Notes under the pieces: generated by a model
The model's input: only the letters and a program-made list of their open reading frames with translations
The model's database searches: none
Told to the model about the DNA's origin: nothing
Part shown: piece after piece, positions 45,921-55,900 of the stretch
Numbering within the stretch: position 1 is the stretch's first letter
Layout: each line of letters opens with the position of its first letter
Made by a program: the position numbers and the translations under genes
Origin: Chenopodium formosanum
Taxonomy: Eukaryota; Streptophyta; Magnoliopsida; Caryophyllales; Amaranthaceae
Direction of reading: 5' to 3'
NCBI GenBank assembly: GCA_024500155.1
Contig: CM044869.1
Location: 51,415,898-51,479,897 of the forward strand
DNA length: 64,000 nucleotides

Positions 45921-47521
45921 TGGTTAGGGAATAATCGGTCGTTGGACAATCACCCTAAACCAAACAATGTTTTTACCAAAACTAACCTAAGACAAGTCCA
46001 GGGCAAGTAGAGGATCGTGTCCACAGGGAATGGGTGAAGAACACCAAGAGTATGAAACGGTTGTAAGCTAATTCGGTCACAAATTGGGTTTTGAATGGTT
46101 AGCTACTATATAGAAGAATGCTAGGGGAAACGGGATTCAACACCAACCAAAGCCAAGGAATCAATAACAAGGACGAATCATGAGTACACATAGAAGATAG
46201 AAAAGGAACTTATCATTGCCTTCTTTCAAAGTCACAACATAAGTACTCCCTAGATTAAGCACTAACACGATAAGGATTAAGTCTCAAGGGTAGGAAGTGG
46301 GTTTCTAGCTCGAGTTTGTCTCTCGATCGCTCCGAACTAGCATGAAGCTCGAATAATTGGGATTTCTCACCTAATTACCATACTAAAGCAACCTAGTCAA
46401 TGAAACCAAACATCCAAAATCATGAAAGTAGCATAATCTAATTACACAAGAAAAGACTCACTCCAAAACCCCATCTTTCGATGTAAGAAGAGGGATGAAC
46501 ACATGGGCATAATGTGGCCAACAAATTACACATGCAATTATCAATTCAAGCACAAACAACTATCAATCCAAGGTAGCACATGAATAATTCCAAGTCAATT
46601 AACCATAGCTTGGTTGGGTCTTCACCCAACCCCTAACTAAGAGACTACTCACTAAACATGGTGGAAATTAATCTAACAATTAAAGTAAGGGTTTTCATGA
46701 ATTCAAATAAGCTAGGAAAGAGATGAAACAAGGATGGATTAAACATGCAAGAATAAATAAACAAGATTAAGGGAGAAATTATCAACTCAAAGCAATTAAA
46801 ATTGAAAATTAAGAGCAAGAGATAGAGGAAAGAGATTACTTAATAAACTTCAAAGTTGGGAAAATTGTTGAAATTCATGGAACAAACTTCCAATAATGCT
46901 TACAAATGATTGAGTTTTTGAGAAACTAAACTAATTAATGAGGGTTGAGAAGAACTAAGGGCCTAAGAAAACTAAAAAGGGGAAGAAGATCCAGAAAACT
47001 GAAGCTAAGCGTCCTATTTATATGCCCAGAAATTACATCGTAAAATCCGTCAAAATCGGGATTCAGAACAGGAGGAGCGCCCGCTCCAGTAAGTAGGAGC
47101 GCCTGCTCCTCTGTATGGAGCGTCCGCTCCTGGGCTCTCTGCACGCCCTCTCCCCTTGCAACAGATTGGGGCAGAAAGTAGAGGATCGGGGAGGAGCGCC
47201 CGCTCCTTGAAGGCTGCACGCCCGCTCCTATATGTGCAGGGGGAGGCAGAATGTGGTGCTGGGATGAGGAGCGGCCGCTCCTGTAAGGGTGCACGCCCGC
47301 TCCTGCCTGATAGTGCTCCCTCGAGAAAGTCTACATGCTCATGCTACTTAACCATAATCTCATTGAACCTACAAACACGAGCACACACATAAAAAGAAAC
47401 GGAAAACCCAAAAGATGCAAGTATGCACAAAAAGAGTTAGAAAAAGGGATTGAATTAGGGGAAAGAGTACAAAATTGTGTTTTAAAAAGTCGTGATAAGT
47501 GGACAAATAAAACACTTATCA
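45921..47521 (-). repeat. 5' LTR of the Athila-like element (1601 bp)
   Basis: It has the same length and ends as 33837-35437. By eye there are about ten substitutions between the two, several of them C-to-T type changes inside the G/C palindromes. It is followed by TACTA at 47522-47526. Confidence 0.93.
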
Positions 47522-47526
47522 TACTA

Positions 47527-47744
47527 TCACCATGAGAGTAAGAGATAATAAAGTATGAGACAATCTCTTAATTTATTCCAAATATATAAGACATAACATT
47601 GTCATGAGAGGTCTTGTTTGATTCATTTCAACAATACATTATTAATATTGAATTGTTATAATTTTTTACAAGTATGGTCAAATAAGTGAATTGTCAAATG
47701 TTTAAAGTCAAAACATAACCAATACAAAGGAACAGAGGGACTAA
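47527..47744. repeat. Probable Stowaway-like fragment
   Basis: The sequence ends GGAACAGAGGGAC next to TA, like the terminal repeat of Stowaway MITEs. Inner A/T-rich sequence with TCATGAGAGGTCTTGTTTGATTC also resembles that group. The other end is not visible. It may be lost or separated by the Athila insertion. Confidence 0.4.
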
Positions 47745-48077
47745 GGCCTTGTTTAGTTCACCTTATTTTTATTTATTTCAGAAAAAATAAGTTCAGATCA
47801 GAAAAAATAAGTTCATATTAGATCATGTTTTATGTGTAGTTTTTTATCGCTAAATTAAATATCTTTAATTTTGTAATGAAAAAAATTATGAAAATTACAT
47901 ATTAATAAAATATACATTATTACGAATCTAACAAGATTCCACTTGATATTTTTTTTTCCATATAGATTATCGTATATTTAAGGTCAAAGTTTGGTCAAAT
48001 TTAACATTCAGATCAAATCAGACCAGACCAGATCAGATAAGTTCGATAAGCACAAATAAGGTGAACCAAACAAGGCC
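47745..48077. mobile_element. Tourist-like MITE (333 bp), TSD TAA
   Basis: The left end GGCCTTGTTTAGTTCACCTT and the inverted right end GGCCTTGTTTGGTTCACCTT match at 19 of 20 positions. They are flanked by TAA on both sides (47742-47744 and 48078-48080). This is the hallmark of PIF/Harbinger-derived MITEs. Confidence 0.88.
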
Positions 48078-48680
48078 TAAGTTTTATAATTTTCATACGT
48101 TTGAAAATGAAAATAAAACCATTTATGACGCATCTTGAAAACCGCAAGATGTCAAATGGGGCAAATTTTTGGGATGAAGGGTGTACAACACTACCTTCAT
48201 TTTATAATAAACGCAACACTTTAAATTTTGCACTATTCATATGCTTATTTTCATATACTTTTTTGATGCAAACTTTGATTACATTTATTGGAGGGTGTTA
48301 AGTAAAGACAACAATTTTTATCATAACCGCCAACATTTAGGTGAATGGACACCATGCCCTTACAATACTCCCCACCCATTTTTTTTACCCCTATTTTACT
48401 CGTATTTTCTCTCTCTCATCACCCATAAGGGTCACAACCACCATCAACCACAACAGCGGTTGTACATCGAAGGTGAAAGGGATCTGTTGGTGAAGGTGGG
48501 GTATAAAAGTTGGATTTTTGTGGAATTAAATAAAGGTCGGATTTTTTAGGGAAGAAAGGACAAATGTTGAATTTTTAATTTCCATTTTTCCTAAATATTA
48601 ATGGTCAAAGTTGTACATAAATAATCAAAATATTATGATTATCATGAAATAAAAATAAGTAATTATTGATTAAAGTTTGG
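48078..48680. other. Unassigned intergenic DNA
   Basis: A/T-rich. No gene or repeat recognised. The open frame 48241-48549 has no protein-like features. Confidence 0.4.
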
Positions 48681-49610
48681 AAATTTGGAAACTAATTATC
48701 CCACCTTTGCCTTTTCTTCTCAAAACAATCCCACCTTTTCGTATTCCCACAATAATCCCACCTTATACCCCCATCTTCTTAAAACAGGCCTTTTACTGAT
48801 TTGTGAAATTGGTAACTTGTTTTAGAAGGTGACTTGCCACATGTCACCTTCTAATTGGTCTAATTTTAATTTTTAAAATAAAAAAAAAAAAAATTTCACT
48901 TCTCACCACCATCGTATTCCCAGCCACCACCGTCGGCACCCCACTGTCGCCAGCCCTCCCATCCAACCACCGGTAAATCTCCTCCCAAAACGCCAACATG
49001 CCCGAAATCCCCCTCCCTAACACCAGCACCGCCCAAAACTCGCTCCTCCTTCGTCGTTTGGGTTTAGTTTTCTGGGTTTGGGTTTAATTTTGGGATTTGG
49101 GTTTAGTTTTCTGAGTTTGGGTTTAATTTTCTGGGTTTAGGTTTAATTACGTGGTGGCTTTAGGGGTGTCGTGGGTGGTCGTGTTTGGGCTTTAGGGATT
49201 TCACGCGTGGTCGAGTTTGGGGGTGGCTGCGGTGGTCAGTTTCGGGTAAGGGGTGGTAGGATTTAAGGGTATGGGTGGTCGGGGGGGTTGGTGTGGTGGT
49301 TTCAAGGTTGTCGGGTTTCAAGGTGGTAGAATTTAAGGGTATGGATGGTCGGGTTTCAAGGTTAGGGGGTTTCAAGGTGGTCGGGGGGGTTGGTGTGGTG
49401 GTGGCTATGGAAGAAGATTATGGGTGGTGGCCATGGAAGAAGCTTGAGGTTGAAGAAGGTAAGAGAATTAAAAAAAACCGGTTTAACAAGTAATAGGTGA
49501 GAAGGCTTGTTTTAAGAAGATGGGGGTAGAAGGTGAGATTATTGTGGGAATACGAAAAGGTGGGATTGTTTTGAAAAGAAAAGGCAAAGGTGGGATTATT
49601 AATTTCCAAT
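48681..49610. mobile_element. MULE-like element with long (about 110 bp) inverted ends
   Basis: The sequence at 48681-48795 is repeated in inverse orientation at about 49495-49610 with roughly 90% identity by eye (shared ATCCCACCTTTGCC and CCCCATCTTCTTAAAACA). Long terminal inverted repeats without a transposase suggest a non-autonomous Mutator-like element. The interior is G/T-rich on the + strand, with repeated TTTGGGTTTAATTTT and GGTGGTCGGG motifs (49060-49400), and gives ORFs on both strands that I reject. The exact target duplication is not clear. It ends about 380 bp before the kelch ATG. Confidence 0.75.
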
Positions 49611-49651
49611 TTTCATTAAAGTTTTAAAAGATGCACAAAATCAAATTTCAT

Positions 49652-49674
49652 TTACGTCATTGTCCTTTATAAAT
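49652..49674 (+). promoter_or_regulatory. Candidate kelch-gene promoter boxes
   Basis: A TATA-like TTTATAAAT (49666-49674) lies about 318 bp before the ATG, preceded by TTACGTCAT (49652-49660), an ACGT-core site of the bZIP type. Position and spacing are reasonable. No transcript evidence is available. Confidence 0.4.
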
Positions 49675-49991
49675 TGTGTGAATTTGTGATCCTCTTAATA
49701 ACAAGTACAATACAACATTACCCTCAAAAAACGTTACTCTCGTTGAGTAAACTCTATTAGCAGCTTGTAACACTTGTTTGCCGGCCTCTTTTTCTCAGCA
49801 GTGACTGAGATTACTCTTTAGGATTTCAAAATTTTCCCAAATCTTTCTAATCAACCCTTTTAATCAAAATTCAAATTCAATTCCCAGGTTCCTAATTTTT
49901 CTTCAATTTTTTTCTTGTTTAAACATTTGGCAAAAGAGAAGAGGAGGAAAAAAAAAAAAACACAAGAAAAAACCAGAAAAATTACAGAAAA

Positions 49992-52900
49992 ATGAGATGG
50001 GAGAAATGGAAGCAGAGCGCAGCAATGGAGAAGGGAGGTGGGCCCGGAAAGAGGTGGGGACACACCTGCAACGCCATTAGAGGAGGAAAGCTTTTGTACG
50101 TGTTTGGTGGTTATGGCCAGAACAATTCTCAGACTAACCAAGTTCATGTTTTTGACAATGGTGGATGGGTCTTTCTCTCTCCTGTTTTTTCATATTTTTC
50201 TGAATTTTTGTTTCAATTTTGTTCTGGGAATTCTTTTTACGCTTGTAATTTTTCTGGGTATTTGTTTAAATTTAAATTCCTAACGTGGGTATCTGTTAAT
50301 TTATGTAATTAATTGGAATCATGTTGTTCATAGTTAATTGTAATGTGTTTTTTGTGAAATTGTGGTGGCTATGTTGTTACTTTTTATGTTTCTTGTTCAA
50401 TTTTGCTGCATTGGTTATGCTTGTTTTTATCGTCTACCAAACGGGCCGTTAGGTTATAATTTTGAAATACCTATTTTGAGGGAATGTAATACTACTATTT
50501 GATAAATTCAATTGTTTATTCTTGTTGGCTGGAATTGTGTTTGGAAGTAAGTGCACGCTAATTATTGCTGGTTCCAAGCCTTATTTTCGGGTTGAACAAA
50601 AACAAACGCTTTGCAATATACGATTTAACGATATGTTGCTACGTACATTTGCCTTTTTCTTACCATACCCTAGATGGGAGCTTGTAGGCATTGGAGTAAT
50701 AGTATAGTGTTGGAGCAAATGTTCTTACCATATCCTTGATTAGTAATGGCTCATTGGGGGTGAATTTCGGGTAATGTACTGTCAGCTCAAATCTAAGGTG
50801 AAGGTTGTTGTAGCTGAGTACTTGCATTGCCAAACTTATTTATGCTTCAGAATCTTAAGTGTGTGCTGAAGCAGATATTCTTTGGTATCTCAAAGTCAAA
50901 TGTACAGTTTGATTAGTGTGTGTATTTCTGATCTCATCCTGTTTTAGGTGGCACTGATAATATGACGAAGTTTTCATACAAGTAGCGTCTAACATGTACA
51001 GATTCTTAGTGTATTCAACCTACCTCCAACATCTCTATATTCTTTCATTATTTTTTTTCATGTTTTTCTTTTTCATTTTTTTTTTATTCTTCATATTTAT
51101 AAACTTTTCCTTATGTTCTTCTTGAGGTTTCTTCATCATCTCATTTGTGCTGTTGGTTTGTAGATACTCAAACGTGGAGTGAGCCAGCCATTAAGGGAAC
51201 TCCGCCATCTCCTAGGGACAGTCATACTTGTACAACAGTTGGAGACAATCTGTTCTTGTTTGGTGGGACAGATGGGATGAACCCCCTTGGAGACTTATAT
51301 ATACTAGACACTTGTAAGTTCAAGTGAAAATTATATTTGTCTTTGTTTCTTTTGAAATTTCATATATTCGATGGAAACAATAAAATAGGATATAAAATTT
51401 TTAGATAGCTAAATTGAATCAAGTACATGCTAGTTATGTTTGATTTAATGCTCTTAAGGATATTACTTTCCCTGACTCTTGTATCCAAAATCTACTGGCC
51501 TGGAGAGTAGCTAATTGATATGGTCAAACACTCAAGGAATAACTATTGTGATTTTTCAAATGGCTCTTTCATAACTTTAAAATATTGGCAAACTTTTACA
51601 TGTGAAACTTATATAGTATCCACATAAAGACAGTATTATGATGATTTGTGTATCTCTACGTATCCCAGTAGTTTTATGCTTATCAGCAATTTAGAGAAGA
51701 GGGACTGACATCTTGTATGAATTGTTATTGGATGCACGGGTTCATTATATTTATATATGCATGAATTTTCTGAGTGGACTCTGTTAACAGAAGGGAATTT
51801 GTATAACCAACTTATGGGTTATGTGACGTATCCTTGTTTGCTCATCTTGCATCATAGGTTTATGCATGAAGCTTTCAATTGTCTCGCTCCTAAGTCTTAA
51901 CCAGTATTAAATTTCTTATTGAGAAATACTACCTACTTCCAGAGGTTTATTTATTTATTCATATAATTTTTGTTTTGGGCTGTGTGACTATTGCGTCAAG
52001 GTATTGGCACTTGATGTTTCTTTGCTAATGTGGTCCATACATTTGCAGCATCAAATACATGGATTTCTCCACATGTAAGGGGCGATGGACCACAGGCAAG
52101 AGAAGGCCATTGTGCAGCCCTTGTTGGAGAACAACTTTTCATTTTTGGTGGATGTGGCAAATCTGTGAACCATCATACTGAAGTGTATTATAATGATCTT
52201 CATATATTGAATACAAGTAAGCCCTTTGCTTCTAATTTCTCAAGTGAAGTCTCCCTCAATAAGTCAATAGTAACATCTTGCAATGACTTAAAAAAAAAAA
52301 ATAATAATTAAAAAAAAAGCAAAAAAACAGAGATAGTATCTATAGGCTATGTTACTCATACTCTTTATTTTACCTCAAGTACCCGTGTCGGACTTTCGAC
52401 ACTTGGACACTTCACTAATCAAGGATTTTTTTCATGGACATGGGTACCAAGTAACGTAGTCTATAGGCTACTACAATGGTCTGTTAGGCTGGAAAGTGAC
52501 AACTGAATGAAGAAATGATATTAATTACCTTTCCTTGTAATTGCAGAGAACTTTGTATGGCAATGTGCTACAACATCTGGCAAGCCACCGGCTGCACGAG
52601 ATAGCCATTCTTGCTCATCTTGGAAGAACAAAATCGTTGTTATTGGCGGTGAAGATGAGCATGATTATTATTTATGCGATGTTCACATCCTTGATACAGG
52701 TTGAATTCTTTTCCTGAATTACTTGAGGTTACAGTGTTACACAATAGTTCAATATAGTGAACCAATTATTCTTAATGACTGGCGACTGGATTATTCAATA
52801 CAGCAGAAGTTTATGCTAGTGTCATTTTACCTTTCTCAAAAAAAAAAAAAATGAGAAGAAATAGAATACACCATGCTACATGATTATGTAAAGAACCATG

Positions 52901-55900
52901 GCGGTTTATTTTGGCAGCTAGCCAGTCTAATAGAAACAAAGTATTATAGGTTATTAAAATTAGTTTGTTACTGTGGACAAACATTTCTTTTCTTATTATT
53001 TTGGGCCTTCTTTGTTTCCTATGCATATGTTCATGTTAGAAAGGAGGGAGAAAGTAGTCTTACACTGGTGGTTATTTGTTGAAACAGATACTCTTGTTTG
53101 GAGAGAGTTGAATACTTCTGGCCAATTGTTGCCTCCCCGTGCTGGGCACTCAACTGTGGCCTTTGGCAAGCACATATTTGTATTTGGGGGATTCACTGAT
53201 GCTCAGAACCTGTACGATGATCTTTATATGCTTGACATTGGTAAGAATATTTTGTTCTTTTGTCCCTCTCAATCACTGTACCGTTTTCACTCTTTTTTTT
53301 TTTTGAGGTTTAAGAGAGCCACAAATGGTAGTGAAGTTTATGGGACCTATCCCAATCCTTTACCCATAAGCTAGCTCACATTCACATCATTTTCACAATT
53401 TGGCTGTTCATGTCATCTTATTCTCTGAGGGAGCTGTTGATCTTATCAGCTGCACCACTTTCTTATCCACTGTAATGCCTACTGCCTAGAGTTCATGAAA
53501 AACTGCTGCTTTTCCTTTCTCTATTGTTTTTTTCCTTATACAGTATTATCACTGTTTTATGTAATAATGCTATCTTTTTATGGTAATTGTGTGCTCAACT
53601 CATTGCTAGGAATGGCAACGGATCGGATGCGGCTAAGTCCGAATCCGATCCTTTTAGTAAACGAACCCTGGACTCGGGTCCGAATCCGAAAAGTTCGAGT
53701 CCGAATCCGATCCGACTCATATTTTTTGGATCCGAATCCGGTCCGTTTACTCGGACCTCCAAATGATCCGAATGCTTTTTTTTTTTTTTTTTTTTTGTAA
53801 TGTATGATATACCTATAATTGCTTGTATTTTCCCGAATAAACTTTATTACTTACTCCGTATAACATATTGGTGCGTAAAAAATTAGGAAAAACATAGGCT
53901 ATAAAGTCTAAACATAACATATTTAAATTAGTATTTAATTAAGTTACGTAACAAAAATTTGCTACAAGCAAGCATGCAATTGTCTTAAGTCATAATCAAA
54001 GCATATCCTCATATTCGGAGTCGGATCGGATCAGACTCGGTCGGACTTTGCGTAGGATCCAAGTCTGATCCGCCTCCTATTCGGATTTGGATCTATTTTA
54101 TCGGATTCGGACTATTGTTAAACGGATTCGGATCGGATTTTTTTTTTCTTCGGATCGGGTCGGATTCGAATCGAACTCGGATTGAATTGCCATTCCTACT
54201 CATTGCTCTTTTGAATTTTTTTTCCAGATACTGGTATTTGGACCAAAATTATGCCCAGTGGTGATGGACCTTCGGCTAGATTCTCTATGGCTGGTGACTG
54301 TTTGGATCCATCAAAAGTTGGTGTTTTGGTGTTCATAGGTGGTTGCAATAAAAATCTGGAGGCTCTGGATGATATGTACTTCTTCCACACAGGTCTTTAC
54401 ATTTCTACTCTTTACTTAAATATGTACGCATTGTTATATGCTATAACAATACTCAGTTAATGGTAATTTAAACTTTCACCAATTAATATGTATAATTGTA
54501 TATGGCAGCATGGAGCTGATTGCATTTATTTTTTGATACTAGAACTTTTTAGGGATGATGGAAGAGAAGAGCGAAGGTCAGAAAAATTGTCTCTCAGAAA
54601 ACAACTGAAAATGAAGTGTCAACAACAATACGTTGCTTCTTCGGAGAACGATAAGGCTATAGTCGCATATGAGGCAGCTGATCTTAGCTCACCAATTTCT
54701 GTGCCATACGGTAGCCAACAAAGTAAGACAACATATATGCAGTATTTTATTATATGTATCTAGTTAAACGTAACAATATATGCCACCATTCTCTGTGCCA
54801 TACAACAGTCAACAAGATAGAAATATGTGATGTCATTGCTTATTTAAGCATATTTCTCAAATTTCATGAACTTAATCTTCATGCTTGGGCTCTAGTCGTG
54901 CAATGCTCATATAGCTGATAACTGCGATATGATGATATTAGTCAACTTAAATCGTTATATAAAAGTATTCCATCCATAAAAACCTTGCTAGTTTAATATT
55001 GATGGATAGGAGTTGGTGTATATCATGTTTATCATAGGATAAACACAATCAAAATGGATGAAGCCCATTAGCATCAATTCCTATAATCTTTATACGTAGT
55101 ATATGCTCGTGAAAGGATCCACATGAATTAGGGTTCATCTGTAGTACTGTGACATGTTCACATTGAATGGATTACTAGGTTCTTGATTTCAGATCTTTCT
55201 GCTCTCTCCCCACCCCCTTCCTTAAACTCTGAATGAGTATAGGCCTCCTCTCAGTGGCCTGTCACAGACAAAGGGCTGAGCTGAAAGCAGCAAGACCTTT
55301 ATTGAGTGACATTTTCTTTTTTTCTTTTCTTTTCTTTTCTTTACTTTTTTTTTTTAATAAAAAAAATCCCTGGCATGGTGTCTGGTAACAATATAGTTGT
55401 CTAGGATTGCAGTGGCTTTGTTAGGGTAGATTTTGAAACCAATGAATGTGATTGAAATTGTATATTTTAATTGAAGTCTAAGGGGTGATGAGCATCACAG
55501 AATTAGGATCATAGTTCCTGGGGCTGTCTCCATATTTGTCACTGGAGCAACATTGGGTCTATATCAACAGCTGGCTTTTTTTTTTCCTGAGCCACCTTAA
55601 AGTCCAGACCTTTTGTAGAGGCCCCCATACATGATAAGATCAATAGTTAATGCAATAAGTGCTGAATTCTAGTTTCATAAGGATCGGAAATGACATTATG
55701 TGATGTGACATGTCATTTATATGGTGTATAATTATCTCAAATCTTATAATATGTGACCCCGGAGACAGTATAGGTGAGCTTGAACACTCATAATGTCCAA
55801 TGTTGTGGATTAGTTTTTTCCCAATATTCAATTCTCTTAAATTTCTAATTGCTTACTATCACTGTACTACTTATGACTTCAAATCTTCTGTTGTCATAGT

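Larger units (their letters stand above)
33837..47521 (-). mobile_element. Full-length Athila-like Ty3/gypsy retrotransposon, TSD TACTA
   Basis: The 13.7-kb element lies on the - strand with two 1601-bp LTRs, flanked by TACTA at 33832-33836 and 47522-47526. The primer site complements the 3' end of tRNA-Asp (TGGCGCCGTTGCCGGGGA), as in Athila/Tat elements. The order is 5' LTR, primer site, gag-pol (45545-40086), a G/C-palindrome cluster, a further ORF (38816-37146), a long 3' region with several polypurine-like tracts, and the 3' LTR. By eye the LTRs differ at roughly ten sites, so the insertion is fairly recent, yet pol carries two stops. Confidence 0.95.
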
